In this document: in pieces, positions 54,140 to 64,000 of the stretch | Numbering within the stretch: position 1 is the stretch's first letter | How the letters are laid out: each line of letters starts with the position of its first letter | Assembly (NCBI GenBank): GCA_961205875.1 | Contig: OY540812.1 | Coordinates: 32,063,098 to 32,127,097 of the forward strand | Source: Sialis fuliginosa | Taxonomy: Eukaryota > Arthropoda > Insecta > Megaloptera > Sialidae | Length of the DNA stretch: 64,000 bases | Direction: 5' to 3' | Position numbers and translations under genes: made by a program | The notes under the pieces: model-generated | What the model was told of the DNA's origin: nothing | The model's database searches: none | Seen by the model: the letters and a program-made list of their open reading frames with translations, nothing else

Positions 54140-55008
54140 AATAATATATATTATAGTCCACATTACAAATAACCAAGTAAACATTAAGCACAATAGGGTA
54201 TCTTTTTATACGGATTTGAAATTACGCAGTGGGATTTTTCATGCAAATTCAGGGATTCCTCGTGTCGGCGAGTGGAATATCAAATGGAAGCTGACAATTC
54301 AAGGAATTTAAATATGTAAACGTTTTATTATTATTAATTTTATTGTTTTATAATATTTCGCACTGGTTTCTAAACGGTACCGAGTTGTATTTTTAGATAG
54401 TGACGATAATTCTGAAAAAATATTGTTACTTTCCAATAAAATAAAATTGAAAAACAAACTCATTTTATTTTAAGTTTTACATCAATTTATTTATATAAGA
54501 TTTTCGAAATAATTTTCTTTGTGTTTTTTTAGACATTCTTAATTTGATGAATTTATATAAAAATTTTTACGCGACTTTCGGCCTATTTTAATTTAGTTTT
54601 ACACAGTTTTAGAAAATTATGGAACATGATTTAAATTGTAAAATCTTTAAGATTTATTATATCCGGTTTTCTGTGGAACGTAACTACCGCGTAAAAAGAG
54701 ACCCTAATGTATATATGATTTAACGAAACTTTGATTACTTATTTTTAATAATAATGTTTTCCCCTTATAATTTAAACTTTAATCTTGTTTGTATGGTGTA
54801 ATTGAAAGTAGAATTATCGGTACATAAATCAAAATCTAATTATCAAGAAGACAGTAAATTATAAAACTTAAATTATTATTACAAACGCAAGTTTTTGCAT
54901 ATGCTGTAATATGAATCAGAATTAGGGTCAATATTGATATAGGACAAAACGTGCAGCCAAGCGAAAAATCATCGGCTGTGGTTTCAAACATTGCAGCTCT
55001 ATTATATC
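54140..55008. other. AT-rich non-coding stretch
   Basis: No gene recognised. 54140-54310 has the only raised coding-like look ('GGAATATCAAATGGAAGC') but no motif. Confidence 0.3.
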
Positions 55009-55450
55009 GGGTGGATTGAAAAAAGTCTCTTGTTTGGCGACGTATTGCTCTGTAACTATAAATCACACAGACTTCTGGATGGTCTTAAAATGTTCCATAT
55101 ATAGTCTAGTTCTACATCTTAAGGTTTCAAATAATTTAGATAATTATTTTAATAGTTATAGCCGTTTAAGTAAATGACATTTTTTTCTTCGTTTTATTGA
55201 TTTCTGGTATAACAATATTTTAAATTCATTCAATCGAGAATAAATGATTGGAATTCCACTCTTCAGATTTTATGGACTCAAAAACAAATTAAATTAGCCA
55301 GATACGCAAATTTATTTAATTAAAGTGTTGTAACTAATAAAGTAATTACTTGAGTGATTTGAAATTTTAAAACAGGATACAATACTATATTATAACGAAC
55401 ATTTTAAGATCAATCCGAAATTTGTGTTTTGATTTGAGAGACGTTATTTC
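55009..55450. mobile_element. Inverted-repeat element related to 25022-25517
   Basis: The left arm ('CTGTAACTATAAATCACACA', 'GACTTCTGGATGGTCTTAAA') and right arm ('AAGTGTTGTAACTAATAAAG', 'GATCAATCCGAAATTTGTG') are inverted counterparts, as in the 25.0-25.5 kb element. The centre is different and has no hammerhead-like motif. Non-coding. Confidence 0.5.
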
Positions 55451-56088
55451 AGTCCACCCTATATATTTACATAATATTAATAGAAAGTGATCACACCTAC
55501 TCTTGAAGGAAAATGCCTTCTCATAAATTCAATAAATTTATGCTCTTGTATAGGTAGTTATAATGTTCTTGCTCTAGATATTTATACAATAAAAATATCG
55601 AAAGGATTTTCTTATATGTATATCTAGAAATCGTTAAAATTTTGATTTCCTTGACTTGAAATTCTTATATTTTGTTAATTTATACCTAGTATTCAGCTAG
55701 CTTATTCATGAATAAAGCAACTGCTATATATCTGTCACCAGTTTAAGGTTAACTGTAGATACCTGTCTTCCGTGAATCCAAGGTTAAAGTTGACACGTAA
55801 TTAATAAAAGGATTAGTTCTCACTTATTCACTGACTGACTGACTCATCAAAGTACAGCAAAAACCCTTAGACATAGAAACGTGAATTTATGATCTTAGTA
55901 CCCACTAAGGCATTTTCTGAAATCCAGCCCCTAATATTAATTTTTATTCTGATACGTTTATCTGCATATGTTCTTAGATGAATTTCAGGCAAAATAAACT
56001 TCTATTAAAATTTTAAAAAAACAAACTTAAAAAATATAGGTATATATAAATAAAACCGACAAAAAAACAACTAAAAACACTGAAAATA
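55451..56088. other. AT-rich non-coding stretch
   Basis: No gene recognised. 'CACTGACTGACTGACTCATC' at 55830 recalls repeat tails of the SINE-like group. Confidence 0.3.
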
Positions 56089-56089
56089 A

Positions 56090-56466
56090 TATAATGATTG
56101 AATTTAACAGTTTTGAAAGTCGGTTTTATTGTTCCTTCCTCTTTACTGGCTTTGCACTAACATCAAAAACAGTTAAATAAAATTTTTATATACATACATA
56201 TGTACTTTTCAGTGTTTTAGGGTTTTTTTGAAGTCAGTTTTATTTTTTCATAAAAATATTTTTATATTTTCCTTTTAAGTAGCACATTTTCAAAGCCTAT
56301 GGCCAAATTCTGATAAAATTTATATGGGAACATTTCGAGAGTATTCCCTTTCAAACAAACAAAAAAACATCCAAATGGGTGCATATTTATCGGAATTACG
56401 CCCGAACATAAATAAATAAAAAATATATATTGTCGAATTTTCCTTCTTTTTTGAAATCGGTTAAAA
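56090..56466. repeat. AAGTCGGTTTTATT / GAGTGGCGTATC family, copy
   Basis: It has 'AACAGTTTTGAAAGTCGGTT', 'TACTTTTCAGTGTTTTAGGG', 'CAAATTCTGATAAAATTTAT' and 'TTTTTTGAAATCGGTTAAAA'. A CATACATATGTA short palindrome is near 56200. Non-coding. Confidence 0.6.
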
Positions 56467-56824
56467 ACTAATACAATGTGTCTAATTCCGCTAGTACGTC
56501 TAGAAAAAAGTGACATATTTTGATAGTTTTCAAAATAAAATAATAATATTCATCCGGTAGTCTTAGATACATAGTTGAATATATGTATTTTAACTAAAAG
56601 TATCTCTAATCAATCAATATCTTAAAAATAAGAGGAAAACTCTACTCTGATATGATGGAATGACTTACTGCGATCCATCATTTTCAAGAATGAAATTTGC
56701 AAATGCCAGTGCTTTCCAAAAGCTTATGAATGTGATTGACCTTTCATATTCTGGCCAAATAAACTATTCTTAAATGTATACTTCCCCTCTACCCTCACAT
56801 ACTTAATAAAAAATAATCAATTTA
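56467..56824. other. Non-coding stretch
   Basis: No gene recognised. Confidence 0.3.
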
Positions 56825-57060
56825 GTATGGTATTATAAAGAATTTGCTCCAGAGCAAAATCAAAGTTAACGCTATCTGCGAGGTATAAAATCAATATGAA
56901 TTTGCTCGGGATTTTAGAGCACTGATTTTCTCTTAACGTGCATGCAGTAAGGTTGTTCATATGTACCATACTATTGATTACAATTGTCACTGAGTTGTCA
57001 TTCATACTAAATACCCCGGCGTTAACTTAACATTTGATCAGAGCAAATTCTTTATAATAT
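56825..57060. mobile_element. GGTATTATAAA..GAGC MITE family, copy 4
   Basis: The left end is 'TGGTATTATAAAGAATTTGC' and the right end 'GCAAATTCTTTATAATATCA', inverted. Subterminal 'AAAGTTAACGC' and 'GGCGTTAACTT' also pair. Interior is shared with 36705-36985. Confidence 0.7.
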
Positions 57061-57104
57061 CAGACATTAAACTTACATGTGACAGTACAATTCAAAGTTA
57101 AACT

Positions 57105-57725
57105 AATTAGTGGCGGAAAAGGGGGGGGGGGGGGAGAAAACGCCTAGTTCAGACTAAGCTTGTGGTTTAATCAAGTGGCGAGTAATTTAAAAACTAAACG
57201 TAAATAAACACAGACAAAAGTCGAGTAATTTAGTAAAACTATTTAGTCGAGCCAATCCATTTTGTTCTATTTTTTTGGTAGAGTAGCTACCCCCCCCCCC
57301 CCCCCCCCACTCACCTCTCACTAAATTCTAAATAAGCTATTAGACAAATGTGACCACGATATCTTTAGGTTCATTAGTTGTTGCAAAAATTAAAACAACT
57401 CTCCGTAATTCTTTGGGATCTTCTTATTCTAATTCCTTAAGAAGGACATTTGTAGCTCCTAGTGCATCTCTCCATTGATCCATTCTCTTTTTTCTTTTAT
57501 CTCGTTAATTTTTTCCTTCACTTCTTCTAATATAGCAATTATATATTTTATTTATTTTTACTTTGTTACGCTGTGCTCTGCTCATCTTGACGTGCGCCAT
57601 TTATTAATGCACTGTTCTGTAGTCAGGACACTTTTCAATTACTAAAGCATTTAGTCGTAAGTAAATCACTCGCCACTTAGACGCGTGGGTCAAGGGATCA
57701 TGACCTTCCCCCCAAGAATTAGAAA
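57105..57725. mobile_element. Possible PIF/Harbinger-derived element with G/C homopolymer tracts
   Basis: 'TCAAGTGGCGAGTAATTTA' (57163) recurs inverted as 'TAAATCACTCGCCACTTA' (57663), suggesting terminal arms. A G14-type run at 57120-57134 faces a C19-type run at 57291-57309. On the minus strand 57415-57545 translates as MDQWRDALGATNVLLKELE, a stop, then EDPKELRRVV. This resembles the N-terminal 'LGAYNTLL(x)ELxxEDPxxY' region of Harbinger transposases. The rest of a transposase is absent. Confidence 0.35.
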
Positions 57726-58030
57726 AATACACTAGATATTAAGAAATCCTAAAGTTATATATTTAAAGTGTATAGTCAGATGAGTTTAAATCACTATGAA
57801 TTAATAAATTTTCAACTACAAAATCATTTGAATAAAAAATTTATATTTTGATAATTAGCTCCTTGGCACGTAGAAATGAAGATAGATATACTATTTTTAA
57901 TATTCCTAATTAGTAATTATTTTATATATGAGTTATAGAAAATTGTTTTGACTTCATTTCTAGTTGTCATATTGTGCTGTGCGATTTCAAATTATAATTT
58001 GGGTACATATTTTTGGTTTGTTTTATTTGA
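57726..58030. other. AT-rich non-coding stretch
   Basis: No gene recognised; part could belong to the 5' LTR of BEL element 2, whose left limit is unknown. Confidence 0.3.
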
Positions 58031-58083
58031 GTTTCCGACGCTGATCCATATTATTATGTTGTATGTACGTTGGCGTCGGAAAC
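58031..58083. repeat. Perfect 11-bp inverted repeat at the probable LTR start
   Basis: GTTTCCGACGC (58031-58041) is complementary to GCGTCGGAAAC (58073-58083), with 31 bases between. It is close to the probable beginning of the LTR. It is followed by AATAAAA. Confidence 0.7.
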
Positions 58084-58322
58084 AATAAAAAATGTTAGGA
58101 AAACAATTGATTTTTCAGAATATATATTGAATTTTCAATGAGTGTATATTGAATTTTCAAATAGTGTATATTGAATTCTCCAAGTGTACATATAAATTTA
58201 TAAAGTGTATATATAATTGTAATAAAAGGGTAAATACAATTAGAAGAGTTTTTTATTGTCTACATTAGACTGGTCCACTGAAAATCGAAGGAATCAATAC
58301 TTGATTTATTAAGAATCCTACA
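58057..58322 (+). repeat. 5' LTR of BEL/Pao element 2 (left limit uncertain)
   Basis: The right limit is fixed by ...CTACA followed by a PBS at 58323. The left limit is a guess at TGTTGTATG (58057), because the 3' LTR is not in the window for comparison. The LTR contains five ~22-bp repeats of the type TGTATATTGAATTTTCAA (58121-58215). Confidence 0.5.
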
Positions 58323-58340
58323 TGGTCCTTCGAGCCGGAT
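58323..58340 (+). promoter_or_regulatory. Primer-binding site of BEL/Pao element 2
   Basis: TGGTCCTTCGAGCCGGAT immediately follows the LTR end. It shares TGGTCCTTCG with the PBS of element 1, so the two probably use the same or related tRNA primers. From here to the gag ATG at 58944 is a ~600-nt AT-rich leader. Confidence 0.75.
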
Positions 58341-58943
58341 TAAAACCAAGACTGGATATTATCAAGTATTGAAAAGATTCATCATTATTGTGCAAGATCA
58401 ACGTCGCCAACATATACAAGTGTAAATCATATGTTGGGTGAATAGAAGATCACGAAATAATCGTACAAGATCAGCTGTACCTTTGAAGATAGTTTCGTGA
58501 AGTTGAGTTGCAGCAAGTGAGACAACGATATTAAGTACAACAAGCGTAACAGTGTGACAAAGTGAGTACATATCTTTGTTTAAAAAACACATGGTGTTTG
58601 TTATTGTTGTACTGTCAGATGGAAAAATGCACAACAATTGATATTATAAATGTTGTATACATATCAAGTATTTATAAATATTTACATTTATATCAATGGT
58701 TGGTTCATTTAAAATTTTGTTAATTATGTCATAATCTCAGTGGAGATTTTTTATATTGTTTATGTTAGTAACAACATTTTTGGGGTTAAAATTTATCCAA
58801 ATATTTATCCAAATATTTATTTTGTATCGAATGTTGTTGAACATTCGTTAGATAAGAGTTTTGTATTACTGTGTAAACACAAAACTACTGTCTTAAGTTA
58901 TTATTATTACTCTTAATTTTATTTGTATGTAAATATTGTTAAA

Positions 58944-60161
58944 ATGGCGAAAAGTGTAGAAAAACTACTCAATAAGAGAGAGTATTATCAGAGTAGAATC
59001 ACAAATATATCAGATTCGTTAGGTGACATTGAGTTATGTACGCAGATCACTGAGTTAGAAAGTGCGTTGGATAGACTTAATGACATTTTTACTAAATTTG
59101 AAGAGAGCCAAATAGAGCTAGAAATAACTGATAAGAGTAAATACAAGGCTGAAGGTCTCGCAGTGGAAAATGAGTACTTGGAGTTACGTAATAATATTAA
59201 ACTTAATATTAAAAAGTTGAAGAAATCAGAAAATGCTTCTGTTAAAAATGAAAATTATAAACGAGTTGAATCGAGCGCTCATCTTTCACTGCCGAAAATA
59301 AAGTTACCTGAGTTTGCAGGAGATATAAGCTGTTGGCTTAATTTTAAGGATGTCTTTGAGAACTTAATTCACAAAAACAACGAATTAGGTAATATACAAA
59401 AATTTTACTATCTTAAAAGTGTAGTAAAGGGGAGTGCTCTTTCATTAATAGAAAGCATTCAATCCTCAGACGAAAATTACGATATAGCTTGGCGTATTCT
59501 TGTTGAACGTTTTGACAACAAAACTTTAATATCAAACAGTCATTTAAATGCAATTTTTGAGTTGCCTAAGGTAACAAAAAATTCGGGAAATAGTTTGAGA
59601 GCTATGTTAAATTCGTTCACGCAACATTATAATTCTCTAGAGGCGCTCCATTTACCAAATTTGCTTGATAGTTTTTTAATATTTTTTATATCTCAAAAAT
59701 TAGACTATGACACTCGTAAAGAGTTTGAGCTTCAGCGGAAGGCTGGAGAATTTCCTACTCTTAAGGAATACATCGATTACTTGAACCATAGATGTCAAGC
59801 TTGGGAAATATTGCATCATAGCGATTCGGTCAGCAGCGTTAAGCCCGATAGGCGAAATATACATTGTAATGCTGCGGAAGTCGCAACTAATAATCATAAT
59901 TGTCCGTTGTGCAATAATAATCATCGTCTTTCAAAGTGTGGAAAGTTTTACAAGCTATCTGTTACCGAGAAACGTAAATTTGTTGAGGGCAATAAGTTAT
60001 GTTTTGTATGCCTTGGTACAGGGCATATGTATTCAAATTGTTCGGCAAATCTATGCAGTAAATGTAATCAAAAACATCACAAAATGTTACACGCTAGTTA
60101 TGAAACTAATGGCGGTTATAAACAAAGTTCACAGACTACTAGTGTCATTAATGAAAATTAA
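58944..60161 (+). CDS. Gag of BEL/Pao element 2
   Basis: The 405-residue capsid/nucleocapsid protein starts at the ATG of 58944 (MAKSVEKLLNKREYY). The seven upstream in-frame codons lack an ATG. The N-terminal third is a Glu/Lys-rich helical region. The core has LPKIKLPEFAGDISCWLNF (about residue 117), the conserved BEL Gag motif, then YYLKSVVKGSAL and YDIAWRILVERFDN. The C-terminus has Cys/His clusters CPLCNNNHRLSKC, CFVCLGTGHMYSNC and CSKCNQKHH. It ends at a TAA (60159-60161) in the same frame as pol. Confidence 0.9.
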   Translation: MAKSVEKLLNKREYYQSRITNISDSLGDIELCTQITELESALDRLNDIFTKFEESQIELEITDKSKYKAEGLAVENEYLELRNNIKLNIKKLKKSENASVKNENYKRVESSAHLSLPKIKLPEFAGDISCWLNFKDVFENLIHKNNELGNIQKFYYLKSVVKGSALSLIESIQSSDENYDIAWRILVERFDNKTLISNSHLNAIFELPKVTKNSGNSLRAMLNSFTQHYNSLEALHLPNLLDSFLIFFISQKLDYDTRKEFELQRKAGEFPTLKEYIDYLNHRCQAWEILHHSDSVSSVKPDRRNIHCNAAEVATNNHNCPLCNNNHRLSKCGKFYKLSVTEKRKFVEGNKLCFVCLGTGHMYSNCSANLCSKCNQKHHKMLHASYETNGGYKQSSQTTSVINEN

Positions 60162-63100
60162 ACTAGCGTTCAAAAGGTGAGCGTTGTAGCAAATGCGTCA
60201 TCTTCCTTCAATAAGGACCAGATGGACGCTTCTATATCGAAATTTGGTAGTGATTGCAGCTTAGTACTTATGAGTACTGCAATTGTTAATGTCACAGACG
60301 AAAATGGGAATAAGCATTCTTGTCGAGCATTGCTTGATAGCGCTAGCGAGCGTAATTTCATCACGTCTAAATTTGCGACAAAATTAAATACCAGCTGTAC
60401 TCAAGCCAATTGGCAAGTTTCTGGAGTTGGTGGTCTCACATCTCCAGTTGATATGGTATTATCAATAACGGTGGGATCGCGAATTAACGATTTTTGTTTT
60501 AAAAATAATTTTGGGGTTATAAAGTGTATAACAAATGGCCTTCCAAAAGTCAGTTTTAGCAACAAATTATTGAAGTGGCCGAGATTTGTGAAATTGGCAG
60601 ACCCTCAATTTAATATACATGGGGATATTGATATGCTCATAGGAGCAGAAGTGTATTATTCATTATTACTACAAGGTAAAATTGAATTAGGAAATGACAA
60701 GCCTTCATTACACAATACTCGTTTAGGATGGGTATTTGGTGGTAATTTAAAAGGAAATATAAACCTGACAGAGAGTTCAGTCTGTAATGCGGTTACAGTT
60801 ACTTCATGCGGTGAAGATATAGGTGATTTAATCACAAATTTTTGGCGTTTAGAAGAATATTCGGCCAAAAGTTTTCTCTCTGCCGAGGAAATGCGCTGTG
60901 AGAAGTTATATCTCGACACGGTGTCAAGAGATAATGAGGGTAGATATGAAGTCGATCTGCCTATGATCGAAGAGAAGTTATCTAGTTTAGGCGATTCATA
61001 CTCATATGCGCTGAGGTGTTTTTTGAGTTTAGAAAAAAAGTTTAAAAATAATCTAGAATTTTTTGAACGTTACAAAAAATTTATCCAAGAATTTGTGGAT
61101 CTTGGTCATGCTTGCGAGGTTCCTCATATTTCGTCAAATAAGACTATTCAGACGTTGGACTATTATATGCCTCATCACGCAGTCGTGAGGGAGGATAAGT
61201 CGTCAACGAAGTTAAGAGTCGTATTTAATGCATCTGCGCCATCTAGCACAGGTGTATCATTGAATGAATTAATGCTGGTAGGGCCGATAGTTCAACCAGA
61301 TTTATTTTCAGTCTTAATCAGATTTCGCAGTTATAAATATGCTATTATAACAGACATTACGATGATGTACCGTATGATAAAGATCAAAGAAAAGTATCAA
61401 CCACTGCAAAAGATTTTGTGGAGAGATTCTCCTCAGGAAGAAATAAAATGTCTACAGTTAAATCGCGTTACATACGGAACTGCATCCGCAAGTTATCTTG
61501 CGACTCGAAGTTTATTACAATTAGTTAAAGACGAAGGTATCCATTATCCATTAGCTTGTCGTGCTTTAAAATGTAATACATATATGGATGATATAATAAC
61601 TGGTGCGTCTGATTATCCGTCAGCCATCCGTCTGCGAGACGAATTGATAGAATTACTTGGAAAAGGCAAATTCAATTTGCACAAGTGGTATTCAAACAAT
61701 GAAGATTTACTTCAGGATATCCCTGAAGATAAACGAGAGAAATGTAGTTTTAAACTTAAGGATGGCAGTGACTCTTTAAAAGCCCTTGGAATGATTTGGG
61801 ATCCAAAAAGGGATTCATTTTTAATATCGTACTCGAAATCGAGCGATAGTGAGTCAAATACAAAGCGTACGATTTTATCGGAAATAGCCAAAATTTTTGA
61901 TCCATTAGGTATAATTTCTCCAGTTTGTATTATAGGCAAATTGATTATGCAAATGATATGGAAAGAAAATTTGGGTTGGGATAATGTCGTTTCTTCTCAT
62001 ATTTTGGATGCTTGGTTATTATTTAAGGAAAATATGCAATATATTGAAAATATTTTTGTTCCGCGTTTGTTAATAGGCAATGATGCCTTAAGTTTCCAGT
62101 TACACGGGTTTGCTGATAGTTCCTTGAAGGCTTACGGTTGTGCGATTTATTTACGATCAAGAGACCGTTATGATAATTATACTGTTAATTTGGTTTGTTC
62201 TAAATCTAGAGTTGCACCTATCAAAACTGTAACATTGCCACGTCTGGAGTTATGTGCCGCATTACTTTTAGCTAGATTTATGTCTTGTGTTCAGCGAACA
62301 TGCGATATAAATTTCGAAAAATGTTCTTATTGGACCGATTCAATGATTACTATTGCGTGGATTAAATCCGACGCAAGTAAATGGAACATGTTTGTTGCTA
62401 ACCGTGTTGCAGAGATTCAGGAATTATCTCCTAAGGAAAATTGGAATCATGTAAGATCTGCTGAAAATCCAGCTGATATTGTTTCTAGGGGTATGGAACC
62501 TCAGTTATTAATGGATTCCACTTTATGGTTTAATGGTCCTGAATTTCTGAAACGTGGCGATGCAGAGTGGAGCATAAATGATGTTTCTTTGGGAAACGAT
62601 ATACCTGAATGTAAAATAGTCTCGAATGCTGTTAATGTTCAAAGCAATAATTCAAACGAATTATATGAATTATTTAAAAGGTTTTCTTCGTTTTCAAAAT
62701 TGTTGAGGACAATTGCGTATTTACAAAGATTTACGTTTAATTGTCGATTCAACATTAAAAGAAAAGGTTATTTAACACCTGATGAATTAACTTTAGCTTT
62801 GAGTTTGATTGTGCGAACGTGTCAACAGGTACATTTCGAAAACGAAATCAAAGTTATTAAAGAAAATATAATTTCCAAAGAGAATTTTTCTAAATCAAAA
62901 TTGAAATTTTTATCGCCTTTCCTCGATTGCGATGGACTCTTAAGAGTAGGAGGTAGGCTTAAATATGCTCCTCATATTACGGAGGCTCAAAGACATCCTT
63001 TGATTTTGCCGTATGCGTCTCATATAACAGATTTATTAATTCGTCAAGAGCATGAAAGATTGTTGCACGCCGGTGCACAATCTACACTGTCATCGCTAAG

Positions 63101-63680
63101 ACAGAAATTTTGGATAATAAATGGACGAAATGCCGTCAGATTTATTATTCATAAATGCAATCTATGTTATCGTTATCGTGCTTCTGCAGCGATTCAAATA
63201 ATGGCAGATTTGCCTAAAGTTCGTGTTACCTCTACTAGACCGTTTCTTTCGGTAGGTGTAGATTACGCAGGGCCTATCGAGATAAAACAGTCTCGTATTC
63301 GTAGATCTATTATAACTAAAGGTTATATATGTTTATTTATATGTATGTCAACTAAGGCTATTCACGTCGAGCTTGTATCTGATATGACTACTAAAAATTT
63401 TATTGCTGCCTTTAAACGATTAGTATCCCGCCGCGGAAAAGTTTTGAAGGTGTACAGTGATAATGGCACTACTTTTAAGGGTGCAAATAATGAGTTAAAT
63501 GCTTTATATAGAATGTTTCATTCAGAAAACAGCGATAGCGTACTAGATTCAATGTCACTAGAAGGAGTAGACTGGAATTTTATTCCTAGTTATTCACCTC
63601 ATTGGAGAGGTATATGGGAAAATGGAGTGAAATTGTGCATCTCTGTCTACTACCGTTTATTGCAAAATTCGAATTTGTAA
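60162..63680 (+). pseudogene. Pol of BEL/Pao element 2, truncated in integrase
   Basis: The frame is the continuation of gag after the TAA. It is open for ~1170 codons with no further stop. Counting from 60177 as codon 1: protease LLDSASERNF (Asp 54); reverse transcriptase STKLRVVFNASA, TDITMMYRM, TYGTASASYLA and YMDD (469-472); RNase H GFADSS (Asp 647), LPRLELCAALL and YWTDS; integrase H2C2 finger (HERLLHAG...CNLCYRYRA) and catalytic Asp 1029 (GVDYAGP), Asp 1095 (VYSDNG) and Glu 1148 (IWENG). It stops at NSNL-TAA, where BEL integrases continue with a (L)TFEE helix and ~150 more residues, so the C-terminal domain and the 3' LTR are lost. Reverse transcriptase motif A is unusual (TDITMMYR for ADIEKMYR). 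Confidence 0.9.
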
Positions 63681-64000
63681 AATAAACAATTAAATAATTT
63701 ACAGTCAAGAAAATGTTTGTTAACTAATATCTCAAAAACAACAGCTCTAAATAAATTTTGATTTATAGCGAATTTTTCTGTATACTGTTCTGGAATATTT
63801 TTTTTTTACAAATACCAAACAATAAAATTTTTTTGAGATTTATTAACGGTTATTTCAAATATATGTATATGCTGCTATTAGAAAGTTAAATTTATAATTT
63901 TTTTCTGTACGACCCCCTCCTAGAAGTGACACTCGACTAAAATACTAGCTTACAATTAGTCTAGACTAGGCTTTAGGGAGTTTTATACGTATAGAGAAAA
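63681..64000. other. AT-rich sequence after the truncation point
   Basis: From about 63678 the sequence no longer resembles BEL pol and has no ORF. It is either host sequence or another insertion; the rest of the element may lie beyond the window. Confidence 0.5.

Noticed and set aside
60656..61939. Minus-strand ORFs of 75-87 codons inside BEL element 2
   Set aside because: They are opposite-strand shadows of pol.

Overview
This is a eukaryotic, almost certainly insect, genomic window. It is strongly AT-rich (roughly 70% by eye), has no bacterial-style gene arrays, and is built mostly from transposable elements. Several repeats use the 'TTCGTCCGCG ... CAGACAGACAG' and 'GGGTTCCGAAGAAACCC ... 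GTCCGTCC' styles common in lepidopteran and some hemipteran genomes. That makes Lepidoptera a reasonable guess, but the order is not proven. No rRNA, convincing tRNA or complete host gene was recognised. The only plausible host-type coding sequence is one putative first exon at 42536-43001.

Layout. 1-13.5 kb: small dispersed repeats and miniature inverted-repeat elements, including a degenerate ~1.1 kb fold-back element and a TIR element flanked by 68-bp direct duplications (8271-8946). 13.5-21 kb: a mariner transposase fragment, a 147-bp tandem satellite, two SINE-like / non-LTR tails, an element with inverted arms of 21-bp repeats, and a ~135-bp GTAACG-rich satellite. 21-26.8 kb: more miniature elements. 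26.76-32.83 kb: a three-level nest, in which an element with 8-bp target duplication contains a ~1.18 kb fold-back element, which contains a complete Jockey-like non-LTR retrotransposon (ORF1 + ORF2, minus strand) bounded by 287-bp direct duplications. 33-42 kb: repeats, including a hammerhead-ribozyme-like motif at 36561-36604. 42.5-43.3 kb: the putative host exon and a long hairpin. 43.6-47.6 kb: miniature elements, an internally deleted Tc1/mariner element and a second fold-back copy. 48.1-54.1 kb: a complete-ended BEL/Pao LTR retrotransposon (minus strand, 1109-bp LTRs, CAATT target duplication). Its single ORF lacks most of RNase H and integrase through several deletions that all keep frame. 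58-63.7 kb: a second, different BEL/Pao element (plus strand), with gag and pol in one frame split by a single TAA, and with the pol end and 3' LTR missing.

How the parts work together. The retroelement ORFs are self-contained mobilisation machinery (Gag, protease, reverse transcriptase/RNase H/integrase, or endonuclease/reverse transcriptase). The Jockey-like copy looks potentially active. The first BEL copy looks recent but non-autonomous, and the second is broken. The small TIR elements carry no usable transposase and would depend on enzymes supplied elsewhere. Comparisons between repeats were made by eye within the window.
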